64,000 nt of DNA from JAVBOW01 sp031549495 (GTDB lineage Bacteria; Bacteroidota; Bacteroidia; Bacteroidales; Rikenellaceae). A model generated the notes under the pieces. It was given only the letters and a program-made list of their open reading frames with translations. It was not told where the DNA came from and made no database searches. The stretch lies in assembly GCA_031549495.1 (NCBI GenBank), contig JAVBPS010000077.1, positions 1 through 64,000 of the forward strand, given 5' to 3'. The position numbers and the translations under genes are program-made. The first letter of the stretch is position 1; each line of letters begins with the position of its first letter. Of the stretch, positions 9,023 to 17,523 are shown one piece after another.

Positions 9023-10404
9023 GGTCGTGGGGCGGGCCGTGCCGCCTTGTTTTCAATGTAATTCGTTCGTTTTTGTCCGAATGCCGCATGTTCTTCGTCT
9101 GTGTAGCTCTTCCAGGTGGACGTTGGCATATCGGTGATCTCGGGCCATTGCGCCGCGCGGTCTATGAACCTTTTCTTGTTCCCGGTTTTGACGATCTCGA
9201 AATCGTCGTACAGTTCCCCCGTCGCGAGGTAGACCTTGAAGTTTATGTTTTGAGGGCTCACGGAAACCACTTGGAACAGTTGCGTGTTGGAGGCCATGCG
9301 CTCGACATAAGTATGGTACGCGGGCATGTAGACCTGCGATCCGGCCACCGAGACGACGTAGACAGGACCGCGCAGGTTTTGCGATCCTCGCGGATTCTGT
9401 TCGCCGCGCATCCGGGCGTAAATATGGTCGTGTCCCGTCAGGACGAGATCCACGTCATATCGGTCATACAGCGGTTTGAGGTACTTTTTGATACGGTCGC
9501 TATCACGCCCTTCCGCCACGGCGTAAACGGGGCGGTGCTGCCCGATCACGCACCAACGGTTGGGATTGTGCGCCAGCCGCTCTTCCAGCCATGCGAGCAG
9601 GACCTTCCGGTACTGCTCGCTGCCTTCCTCCAGCTCGCGCGTGTTGAGCATAATGAACCGGCAGCCCTGGTAGTCGAACCAGCAGTTGCCGAGCGACAGC
9701 AGACGCCCGGGCGTCTGCTGCGGATAACTGAACAAATGGTCCCAGTAAGAGGTCAGTGTTTTTTCACTCTCCCCGTTACGACGCACATACTCATGGCTGT
9801 CGGGAACGGCCACCACGGGCATCGCGGTGAACAGGCAACTGTTCGCACGGAAGAAAGCGTTCCATTCCCACTCCGAGGCGGCGCCGGTCATATCGCCCGT
9901 GAACATCACGAACGCCGCGTCGCCCCCTGTCGCGGCGGCTTTGCGGGCCACACGCGGATAGTGGTCGTGAATCCCGGTCTGGACGTCGGAGATGTAGATG
10001 AAACGGAACGGCGCGGCCTCCTGTGCGGCGGTGGTGAAGGGATACCATTCGCTCCAGTTCTTACCGCCGTCCCCGATGCGGTAAAGATAGCTGCGGCCCG
10101 GCTCAAGGGAATCGAATGTTACGCAATGGTACATTTTTACCACGTCGTAATCGTCGTGTCGCCCGGATATGGCGGCATAACGCCTGCAGTTCTTCGACAG
10201 GTCGGGCGACGGGGTGGCGGGTGTTATTTCCGCAAAAGCGAAAGGCATCTCCACCGCCGTGCGCCAACGGACGCGCTGCACGTTCGCCGGCCGCTCGCTC
10301 ATGCCCATGGAAAGCCATTCAAAGGCATAACCCTGGGCAAAAGCGGATAACGAAACGGCGCAGAGCACAACGGCCGCCATCGACCGGACGAACATACGGC
10401 CCAT
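9019..10404 (-). CDS. Secreted metallophosphoesterase, purple-acid-phosphatase type
   Basis: A signal peptide (MFVRSMAAVVLCAVSLSAFAQ) is followed by an N-terminal beta-sandwich ending in PGRSYLYRIGDGGKNWSEWYPF, as in purple acid phosphatases. Then comes a calcineurin-like domain with ISDVQTG, FTGDMTG, IGQHRPVY and LTGHDHIYARM. These are four of the five metal-ligand blocks. The third block, normally GNH[ED], reads PDSHEY here, so the bridging-metal Asn is replaced by Ser. It would remove phosphate esters in the periplasm if still active. It lies in the PUL I operon between the UROD-like gene (3 bp gap) and the sugar porter (4-bp overlap). The start could also be the ATG at 10395. Activity is uncertain because of the Asn change. 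Confidence 0.88.
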   Translation of the reverse strand: MGRMFVRSMAAVVLCAVSLSAFAQGYAFEWLSMGMSERPANVQRVRWRTAVEMPFAFAEITPATPSPDLSKNCRRYAAISGRHDDYDVVKMYHCVTFDSLEPGRSYLYRIGDGGKNWSEWYPFTTAAQEAAPFRFIYISDVQTGIHDHYPRVARKAAATGGDAAFVMFTGDMTGAASEWEWNAFFRANSCLFTAMPVVAVPDSHEYVRRNGESEKTLTSYWDHLFSYPQQTPGRLLSLGNCWFDYQGCRFIMLNTRELEEGSEQYRKVLLAWLEERLAHNPNRWCVIGQHRPVYAVAEGRDSDRIKKYLKPLYDRYDVDLVLTGHDHIYARMRGEQNPRGSQNLRGPVYVVSVAGSQVYMPAYHTYVERMASNTQLFQVVSVSPQNINFKVYLATGELYDDFEIVKTGNKKRFIDRAAQWPEITDMPTSTWKSYTDEEHAAFGQKRTNYIENKAARPAPRP

Positions 10405-10407
10405 CCC

Positions 10408-11412
10408 TTATAACGACAATTTACGCAGCAGGTCCATATTGGCCACCGGGGTCGAGACAGGTATCTCGCATCCGCCCATGACGATCCAGTTCTCGCGCGG
10501 AATGGCGCTTTCGATCTCCCTGTATTTGCGTTCGATCAGCGCGGCATCCCCTTCCATGATCACCGAGACCGGATCGAGGTTGCCGCAGAGCATCACTCCG
10601 GGACCCATGGCCTGGTACGCCTCCTTCATCTCCACCATCCAGTCGATATCCAGGATGTCGACGCCCGTGCGGGCCAACGAGGGCAGGATATGGGTGATGT
10701 TGCCGCAAATGTGCAGTTTCACGAGCGCCCCTTTCGAATGGATGAAATCGAACAGCTCTTTGTGCAGGCCGAGGCAGAACTCGTCGTACATATCGGGCGC
10801 GATCTGCGAGCAGAGCGCATCCCCGACCCCCATGATATTCGCCCCGGCCTCGATTTGGGCGGCGGCGAAATCCTTGGCTGTCTGGAGGCATTTGTACTGT
10901 AGCTCTTTGACCATATCGGGCTGCATGACCATGTTCATCATCGTCTCGGAGACTCCTGACAGGTCGGCGGACTCCGCCAGGGGCCCCTCGACCCATCCGA
11001 TCACGGGAAACTGCGGCCCCAGCAATTCCCTGAAATAGCGCACCCCGTTGATGCGATCCATCGTCCGTTCGCAGGCGTACACGTCGGGATTTTTCAGCTT
11101 CGCGACATCTTCGGGCGAGTTGACGATATGTTCCGCTTTGGGCGCGCTATCGCCATCGAACGTCACCCGCGCCCCGAAAGCGGAGGCTTCGCGGAAGGGA
11201 TCCGAGATCACGCTCACCGCGTCATGGCCGTGCATTTCCAGGCACCGCATGTTCGACTCGACCAGCACGCGGTAGTCGGTCATGAACTCCTCGTACGTTT
11301 TGCCGTAGTGGCGCGCCGTGTACATCATCAGGATCGGATGGAAAAACCGCCTGCCGTCCCCCGTTTTCGGGGTTTGAAGAAACGAATGCGTCTTCGCTAA
11401 TTTATCGTTCAT
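10408..11412 (-). CDS. UROD-like methyltransferase (MtaA/MtbA superfamily), PUL I copy
   Basis: This is a cytoplasmic TIM-barrel protein of the uroporphyrinogen decarboxylase-like superfamily. It is not HemE: it lacks the heme-pathway N-terminal signature and instead has the zinc ligands of corrinoid/CoM methyltransferases, His234 and Cys236 in KLHICGN and Cys315 in GGCEIP. Family members transfer methyl groups between a methylated donor, a corrinoid protein and an acceptor thiol. No corrinoid protein gene is beside it. Its position in a sugar-degrading operon, between the GH127-type gene and the phosphoesterase, suggests it handles a methylated sugar or aglycone, but that is inference. It belongs to the same superfamily as the protein at 27653-28711. 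Confidence 0.85.
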   Translation of the reverse strand: MNDKLAKTHSFLQTPKTGDGRRFFHPILMMYTARHYGKTYEEFMTDYRVLVESNMRCLEMHGHDAVSVISDPFREASAFGARVTFDGDSAPKAEHIVNSPEDVAKLKNPDVYACERTMDRINGVRYFRELLGPQFPVIGWVEGPLAESADLSGVSETMMNMVMQPDMVKELQYKCLQTAKDFAAAQIEAGANIMGVGDALCSQIAPDMYDEFCLGLHKELFDFIHSKGALVKLHICGNITHILPSLARTGVDILDIDWMVEMKEAYQAMGPGVMLCGNLDPVSVIMEGDAALIERKYREIESAIPRENWIVMGGCEIPVSTPVANMDLLRKLSL

Positions 11413-11435
11413 ATGTCGTTTGGTTTGATTCGTTG

Positions 11436-13343
11436 TCAGAATGCCGCCTGGCGTAATATCGTTCCCGCGAGCGGGACGAGCTCGACCTCCTCGGCGGTTT
11501 GGCCGTTTTTCAACCGGAGGGTGATTTTTCCGTCCGCGAATACCGCGCCGTGATCCGCGATGAATTCATAGCGATCGTTGTCAGCCGTTTTATAAAGTAA
11601 ATCTACGAAATTTTCCGAATAAATCCTCCCTTTCTCCTCGGTGGCTGCGATCGGGCGAGCGTACACCAGCGGCCCGTATGCGAAATAGTGTTTCCCCTGC
11701 CGGTCTTCCACGACCCGGACGTCGGTGAGGAAGGTAATCTTGATGTGGTCCGTCCCGGAGAATTTCTTGCTGAATACCAGGTATTCGCCCTCTTCGGTGT
11801 AAGTGGTGGAGCATTCCACCCCCGTCGCCCAATACGGCCGGCGGATTTTGACCGCCATGCGCACCGGTTCGTTTACGGTGACCTCGAAATCCATCTCGTT
11901 CGAATAAGGATAGCCGGTATGGTTCGCGATCCGCACGTCCGCCCCTTTGATCCGCGTCCGAACGACGTTGGGTATCAGAATATTCGCCACCAGGGTGTTC
12001 TCCTTTTCGAGCATCCAGGAGCGTTGGATGAAATAGGGCGCGATGCGCCCCGCGTTGGGGACACAGCACACGGCGGCGTCCTGGTGGGCCGGCGAATATT
12101 TGTACCGGGTCTGCTTGTGCGCCTCCGATTCCCCGTTCTTCGTGCCGGTCATTTCGTAGGAATTGTCCGTTTTCAGGTAGGCGATGCACGATTTCTCGGG
12201 ATGCCGGGCCCCCATGGCCGCGTTATAAAAAATGTTCTCGATCCGGTCGCCCAGCCCCCGGTCGCCCCGTTTCTGCATGAGCAGCGAGTAGCCGTCGATC
12301 AGCTCATGCAGCGAGCAGAACTCATATCCGGTATGCTCGGCGTCGGCCTCGCGTTCCCCGATCCATTCGTCCCCGATGGCCCCGCCGGCCGGGGTGACGA
12401 CCCGGTCTATCTTTTCGAGGTATTGGTCGATCACCCCGCCCTGCCATAATTCCGGCGAAGCGTACCCGGCGACGATGATCGGGCGCAGGTGTTCGTAGGT
12501 GTGGACGCCGTGGCAGGTGAATTTGTATGCCGGGTCGGTGACGTTCGCGAGTTGCGCGTCTTTTTCGAAAGCGAAATTTTCAGAATAGTTCCGGTACATG
12601 AAAAGCGCGTACCGGCGGTAACGCTCATCCCCGGTGAGTTGCCACAGGCGGTCGAGCACGTCCGTGAAGACCAGGCCGTGGGCCGTACCCCCCGAGTAGG
12701 ACGTCCCGGCATTAAAGGGGTCGGAAGCGTCGACGGGATATCCCTGCATGGTGTTCTCCACCGCCCTAATCAGGCTGTCCCACACGCGGCGCTCGCCCGT
12801 GGCCTCGTAATAGGCGAGCAGGTAGCGGTAAAGCGTCGCTTTGGCCCAGAACTCGCCGTTTTCGGAGGTGAAACGGTAGCGGGTGTCCGGGGCGTAGATA
12901 CCCAGGTATCCGTCTCCGTCCTGTGTGGCGAGCATCGTATCGATCTGTTGCATGGCGCGTTGCGTATATTCCTCGTTGTCCAGCAGCAGGGCATGGCGGA
13001 TATATCCGTCCCACCAGTTGGACTGGGTCTCCGAGTTCCACCATTTGTACTGGTCGTCACACCCGATATCGCCCGATTTCAGGTTGCCCAGGTCTTTCGC
13101 CTTGCTGTTGCCGTGGAGCCTTCCGGTCGAATAGATCGGGTCGTTCACCAGCTCCGGCACGATCTTATCCAGGTTGCCCGTGAAACCTTCCATGTCGCGC
13201 TCCATCTGCTCTTTGAGCCATCCCGCGGGTTTGATGGCCCCGAAAGGCAGCTGCGTGTACATCTCGGCGGTCCCTTGCGGCTCGCCGCCGCAGGAGATCA
13301 GTGCCGCGAGGGTAAACGCGTAAACAAAACAAAATCCCTTCAT
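11436..13343 (-). CDS. GH127/GH146-type beta-L-arabinofuranosidase-like lipoprotein (DUF1680)
   Basis: A lipoprotein signal (LAALISCGGE) is followed by the alpha/alpha barrel of the DUF1680 family: VWDSLIRAVENTM, SYSGGTAHGLVFTDVLDRLWQLTG, HGVHTYEHLRPIIVAGY. The zinc-cysteine centre of GH127 is recognisable as Glu341 and Cys343 (GYEFCSLHEL) and Cys426-Cys427 (AVCCVPN). The spacing is close to that of the characterised enzyme HypBA1 (Glu338, Cys340, Cys417, Cys418). Characterised relatives remove beta-L-arabinofuranose or, in related families, other sugars. It is 635 residues long, the usual size. It sits 2 bp after the GH3 gene in the PUL I operon. Exact linkage and sugar specificity are open because the superfamily is diverse. 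Confidence 0.85.
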   Translation of the reverse strand: MKGFCFVYAFTLAALISCGGEPQGTAEMYTQLPFGAIKPAGWLKEQMERDMEGFTGNLDKIVPELVNDPIYSTGRLHGNSKAKDLGNLKSGDIGCDDQYKWWNSETQSNWWDGYIRHALLLDNEEYTQRAMQQIDTMLATQDGDGYLGIYAPDTRYRFTSENGEFWAKATLYRYLLAYYEATGERRVWDSLIRAVENTMQGYPVDASDPFNAGTSYSGGTAHGLVFTDVLDRLWQLTGDERYRRYALFMYRNYSENFAFEKDAQLANVTDPAYKFTCHGVHTYEHLRPIIVAGYASPELWQGGVIDQYLEKIDRVVTPAGGAIGDEWIGEREADAEHTGYEFCSLHELIDGYSLLMQKRGDRGLGDRIENIFYNAAMGARHPEKSCIAYLKTDNSYEMTGTKNGESEAHKQTRYKYSPAHQDAAVCCVPNAGRIAPYFIQRSWMLEKENTLVANILIPNVVRTRIKGADVRIANHTGYPYSNEMDFEVTVNEPVRMAVKIRRPYWATGVECSTTYTEEGEYLVFSKKFSGTDHIKITFLTDVRVVEDRQGKHYFAYGPLVYARPIAATEEKGRIYSENFVDLLYKTADNDRYEFIADHGAVFADGKITLRLKNGQTAEEVELVPLAGTILRQAAF

Positions 13344-13345
13344 TG

Positions 13346-15634
13346 CTATGGTATTAAAGTAAATTTACGTTGTTCCAGGTCGCTGCTGTTGCGCCCGATC
13401 ATGACCGAGAAATCGCCCGGCTCGGCCACGTGATTCAATTCGTAGTCGTAATATTTCAGCAGCTCTTCCGTGATGGCGAAGCTCACCGTCCGGCTCTCCC
13501 CGGCCTTCAGGAAGACCTTTTCAAATCCTTTCAACTCCTTGACCGGGCGGACGGTGCTGGCCATCTCGTCCCGGATATACATCTGCACCACCTCGTGGCC
13601 GTCTCGCTTGCCCGTGTTGGAGACGCTGACAGAAGCCGTGATCCGACCTTTGCTGTTCATCACCGTGTCCGACAGCGTGACCGGGCCGTATGCGAATGTG
13701 GTGTAGCTCAATCCGTAGCCGAACGGGTAAAGGGGTTCGTTGGGCACGTCGAGGTAGCCGCTGCGGAATTTATGGAACCACTTGTCCATCGGTTTGCTGA
13801 CGTTCTTGATGCTGTAATAGACCGGGATCTGCCCCACGTTGCGGGGCCAGCTGGCGGTCAGTTTCCCGCCCGGATTGACCTCGCCGAAAAGCACGTCGGG
13901 GATCGCGGCGGCCGCCTCCGAGCCGGGGAACCACACGTTCAGGATCGCCGGTACGTTGTCGTTTTCCCATTGAATGGTCAGCGGGCGGCCCGTGAACAGA
14001 ACGAGCACGACCGGCTTGCCCGTGGCCACCAACTCTTTGAGCAACCTTTGCTGCGGGCCGGGGATGCTGAGGTCCGACCGGCTGCTCGATTCGCCGCTCA
14101 TCTCCGCCGATTCGCCCAGGGCCGCCACCACGACGTCCGATTCGCGCGCCAGTTTCAGCGCTTCGGCCAGCATTTCGGCTTCCGTGCGGTCGTCCCGGGC
14201 GAAATCTTTCGTCAGCGAGAGCCACTGCTCGTGTTCCATCTGTTCGTAGGGATGGCAGCCGCGGGCATACCGCACCTCGGCCTCACCGCCCGTCGCCTCT
14301 TTCATGCCTTCAAGCAGGGTCGCGGCCTTGTTAATGTCTTTCGGCCAGCCCCATGACCCCAGCATGTTGGGGCGGTTGTCGCCCAGCGGCCCGATCAGCG
14401 CGATTTTCCCTTTCCGGACCAGGGGCAGCAGGCCATCCTGGTTTTTGAGCAGCACGAAACTTTCCGCCGCGATCCTGCGCGCCTCGGCCCGGTGTGCTGC
14501 CGTATAAATATCTTTGGCCGGACGCTGCGGGTCGCAGTATTTGTAAGGGTCGGCGAACAAACCCAGTTTGTATTTGGCTTCGAGCACCCTGCGGCAGGCC
14601 GTGTCGATCTCCTGCTCGCGGATATCCCCGTTCTTCAATGCTTTTTCGAGGTTATGGTAGTAGGCGTAACTCTCCATGTCGAGGTCCGTCCCCGCTTTGA
14701 GCGACATCACGGCGGCCTTGTAGCTATCGCCCACACGGAAACGGGCGAAATCGTTGATCGACGCGTAGTCCGTGACCACGAACCCGTCGAATCCCCATCG
14801 CTCGCGCAGCACGTCCGTCAACAGCCATTTGTTGCCGGTGGCCGGGATGCCGTCCACCTCGTTGAAGGAACTCATCACGCTTCCCACCCCGGCCTCGACG
14901 GCCGCTTTGTAAGGATACATGTACTCGTTCATCATCCGCTGGCGGCTCATATCCACCACGCTGTAATCGCGTCCCGCTTCGCTCGCCCCGTACAGGGCGT
15001 AGTGTTTCACGCAGGCCATGATGTTCGTGTTGTCCGCATAGGCGTGCACGCCCTGATATCCGCGGACCTGCGCCCGGGCTACCGCCCCGCCGAGGAACGG
15101 GTCTTCCCCGGCCCCTTCGGCGATGCGGCCCCAGCGGGGATCGCGTGCGATGTCCACCATCGGGCTGTAGATCCAGTTCAGGCCGTCGGCGCTCGCTTCG
15201 ATGGCCGCGATGCGCGCCGCCCGCTCGATCAGTTCCATGTCCCACGAGGCGGCCATCCCCAGCGGGATCGGGAAGATCGTTTCGTAGCCGTGCAGGAAGT
15301 CCATGCCGAACAGCAGGGGGATCCCCATGCGGCTCTGCTCCACGGCCGCTTTTTGCAGCGCGCGGACCTTTTCGGCCCCCTTCGCGTTGATCAGGGCGCC
15401 GACCTTTCCCGCCCGTATTTCGCTGACCATCCGGCTCTGGTCGCTGTTCAACTCCTCGCCGGAAATGGCGTCGGTACCCGAAATAAGGTGCGTCTGGCCG
15501 ATCTTTTCCTCCAGGGTCATCTTCGCCATCAGCCCACCGATGAATTGATCCATCCGCGCCTTCTCTGCCATCTTTTGCTGGCCGGCCGCCGCGAAGCAGA
15601 TCAACACGAATACCGCCGTTATATATCTTTTCAT
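13346..15634 (-). CDS. GH3 beta-glycosidase (BglX-like), PUL I
   Basis: This is a periplasmic exo-acting beta-glucosidase or xylosidase. A signal peptide (MKRYITAVFVLICFAAAG) precedes a GH3 N-domain with MTLEEKIGQ, GIPLLFGMDFLHG, DPRWGRIAEGAGEDPFLGG and the nucleophile Asp289 in VVTDYAS. A C-domain follows with VVAALGESAEMSGESSSRSDLSIPG, then a C-terminal fibronectin-III-like domain (GHEVVQMYIRD). At 762 residues it closely matches E. coli BglX. The start codon follows the upstream GH13 stop by 9 bp, and 2 bp separate its stop from the next gene, so it is translated in the same operon. Confidence 0.93.
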   Translation of the reverse strand: MKRYITAVFVLICFAAAGQQKMAEKARMDQFIGGLMAKMTLEEKIGQTHLISGTDAISGEELNSDQSRMVSEIRAGKVGALINAKGAEKVRALQKAAVEQSRMGIPLLFGMDFLHGYETIFPIPLGMAASWDMELIERAARIAAIEASADGLNWIYSPMVDIARDPRWGRIAEGAGEDPFLGGAVARAQVRGYQGVHAYADNTNIMACVKHYALYGASEAGRDYSVVDMSRQRMMNEYMYPYKAAVEAGVGSVMSSFNEVDGIPATGNKWLLTDVLRERWGFDGFVVTDYASINDFARFRVGDSYKAAVMSLKAGTDLDMESYAYYHNLEKALKNGDIREQEIDTACRRVLEAKYKLGLFADPYKYCDPQRPAKDIYTAAHRAEARRIAAESFVLLKNQDGLLPLVRKGKIALIGPLGDNRPNMLGSWGWPKDINKAATLLEGMKEATGGEAEVRYARGCHPYEQMEHEQWLSLTKDFARDDRTEAEMLAEALKLARESDVVVAALGESAEMSGESSSRSDLSIPGPQQRLLKELVATGKPVVLVLFTGRPLTIQWENDNVPAILNVWFPGSEAAAAIPDVLFGEVNPGGKLTASWPRNVGQIPVYYSIKNVSKPMDKWFHKFRSGYLDVPNEPLYPFGYGLSYTTFAYGPVTLSDTVMNSKGRITASVSVSNTGKRDGHEVVQMYIRDEMASTVRPVKELKGFEKVFLKAGESRTVSFAITEELLKYYDYELNHVAEPGDFSVMIGRNSSDLEQRKFTLIP

Positions 15635-15643
15635 ACCGATGCC

Positions 15644-17467
15644 CTATTTAAAATGAATCACCATGGAACTTTTGGCCCCGACCGTTGTTTCTTCGCCGAC
15701 CGTAACCTGCCGCCCGGTTAAAATATCATTACCCTTTTTTGCATCCGCGAGTCCTTCGGTAAACCGGGGCCAGTCGATCTTTTGCGTCTTATCCGATGCG
15801 TTGAGCACCACCATCACCCGTTGCCGGGCGTCGTAACGGAAATAAACGTACAGGTTGTCAGTGGGGTAATAATGTTTCAATGCGCCCGAGTGCAGCGCGG
15901 GGGTGGCCTTGCGGAAATTGAGCAGCGTGCGCGTATGTTCGAATATCTCGTTTTGCGTGTCGTTTCGCTGGCTCTTCTCGAACAGGTTCACCGGATCGCC
16001 GGGCCATCCTCCGGGGAAATCGGGCCGCATGCGGTGATCGCCGCCGCGGGGATCGCTGGCGAAAAGCAGTTCGGTGCCGTAGGTAATCTGCGGCGTGCCG
16101 CGGGTGGTGGCGATGAAGGTGAGCGCGAGTTTGACTTTATCGGTGTCCTTGCCGAGCATGTCGCAGAGCCGCTCCGTGTCGTGGTTGTCGGCGAAAACGA
16201 CCAGTTGGCGCACCGGGTCGTTGTAGAGGAAATCCTGTGCCAACGTGTTGTATATCGCCTTGGTGCTTCCGCCCCACGCCTCGTTGTCGCTCGCCAATCC
16301 GGTGACGAGCGAACGCTGCAGCGGGAAATCCATCGCCGAGGGCAGGCCGCTGTCGAACCCGTCGTGGTTTTTCTGCCCGCCGAGCCAATACGCGATCACG
16401 GGGACGTCGTTACCCCATACTTCCCCCACCATATTCATGTTCGGGTATTCGCGGCGTACCGCCCGCGTCCAATCCGCCGCGTTGTGGCCCATATAGAAGT
16501 AGGTGTCCACGCGCAGGCCGTCCAGGTCGGCGTATTCCGTCCACCAGACGGCGACCTGCGACAGGTAGCGCGCCACGAAGGGATTCGACAGGTTCATATC
16601 CGGCAGCGTGGGCACGAACCACCCTTTTTCGCACACCTCGCGGTCGGTCCGCGCCGCGTGCGGATCGCTGAAGGCGTTGAGCGCCATGTTCGTCCGCGTG
16701 CGGCTGTCGGGATAGTTGACCCAGTCCCGGAACGGCAGGTCGGCCATCCACCAATGAGAGATGCTGCAATGGTTGGGCGTTACGTCCTGAATCACTTTCA
16801 GCCCGCGCGCATGGGCCCGGGCGACCATCGTCCGGTAGAGTTCGTTGTCACCCATGTGCGGGTCTATGCGGTAATAATCGCTGCACGCGTACTGGTGGTA
16901 GTAGAGGTTGTCGTCGAGCAGCGGTGTCGGCCATATCGTAGTGATGCCGAGGTCGGCCAGATAGTCCAGGTGGTCGACGATGCCCCGGATGTCGCCGCCA
17001 TGACGCGTGTCGAGGCCTTTGCGGTCAAGCACCTGCTGTGATCCGGGTGGAACGTCGTTGGCCGGATCGCCATTGGCAAACCGGTCGGGCATCAGCAGGT
17101 AGATGGCATCCGCAGGGGTGAATCCCCGCCGTGAGGCCGACCCTTCGCGGCGTTCGAAAATTTCGTACGGGAACGTCAGCCTCTTTTTGCCTTTCACCAC
17201 AGTGAAGGTATATTTCCCGGCTTTCGCCACCTCCACATCCACGAACAGGTAGTTGGGGCTCTCCGCAGGATGGACGGCCGTGACCGCGATCCCTCCGGGC
17301 GTGACGCTTACTTCCGCGCCCCGGAGATCCTCCCCGTAAAGCATCAGTTGCAGCCCGCCGTTCATCCCCGCCCACCAGCAAAGCGGTTCGACGCGCTCTA
17401 TCTTTTGCGCGAGGGCGGCATTGCAGCAGAAAACTGCAAGCAGGAATATGGTCCGGATCGTTTTCAA
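15644..17467 (-). CDS. GH13 alpha-glucan hydrolase (SusA/cyclomaltodextrinase type)
   Basis: This is a periplasmic enzyme cutting alpha-1,4-glucan oligosaccharides. The only fitting start is a TTG at 17465-17467, directly before a good signal peptide (KTIRTIFLLAVFCCNAALA). A cyclomaltodextrinase N-domain (residues about 22-125) precedes the TIM barrel beginning ADAIYLLMPDRFANGDP. The catalytic residues are Asp321 (GLRVDTYFY), Glu349 (VGEVWG) and Asp430 (FADNHDTERL); DVTPNHC is also present. Its length of 607 matches SusA-like neopullulanases. It follows SusE after a strong hairpin (17484-17517). The combination SusC-SusD-SusE-GH13 closely resembles the core of the starch utilisation system of Bacteroides. 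Confidence 0.93.
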   Translation of the reverse strand: MKTIRTIFLLAVFCCNAALAQKIERVEPLCWWAGMNGGLQLMLYGEDLRGAEVSVTPGGIAVTAVHPAESPNYLFVDVEVAKAGKYTFTVVKGKKRLTFPYEIFERREGSASRRGFTPADAIYLLMPDRFANGDPANDVPPGSQQVLDRKGLDTRHGGDIRGIVDHLDYLADLGITTIWPTPLLDDNLYYHQYACSDYYRIDPHMGDNELYRTMVARAHARGLKVIQDVTPNHCSISHWWMADLPFRDWVNYPDSRTRTNMALNAFSDPHAARTDREVCEKGWFVPTLPDMNLSNPFVARYLSQVAVWWTEYADLDGLRVDTYFYMGHNAADWTRAVRREYPNMNMVGEVWGNDVPVIAYWLGGQKNHDGFDSGLPSAMDFPLQRSLVTGLASDNEAWGGSTKAIYNTLAQDFLYNDPVRQLVVFADNHDTERLCDMLGKDTDKVKLALTFIATTRGTPQITYGTELLFASDPRGGDHRMRPDFPGGWPGDPVNLFEKSQRNDTQNEIFEHTRTLLNFRKATPALHSGALKHYYPTDNLYVYFRYDARQRVMVVLNASDKTQKIDWPRFTEGLADAKKGNDILTGRQVTVGEETTVGAKSSMVIHFK

Positions 17468-17483
17468 TCGTTTTCGTGTATCT

Positions 17484-17517
17484 CCGCGGGTACGGCCGTC
17501 TTACGCCGTACCCGCGG
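17484..17517 (-). promoter_or_regulatory. Strong intra-operon hairpin between susE-like and GH13 genes
   Basis: Perfect 13-bp arms (CCGCGGGTACGGC and its complement) with an 8-nt loop occupy most of the 56-bp gap. There is no T-run after the stem on the minus strand, so it is more likely a transcript-stabilising or attenuating element than a full terminator. Confidence 0.6.
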
Positions 17518-17523
17518 AATGAT

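Noticed and set aside
10408..11412. HemE uroporphyrinogen decarboxylase of heme synthesis
   Set aside because: The His-x-Cys...Cys zinc pattern and the PUL context fit the MtaA/MtbA-type branch. HemE signature motifs are absent.
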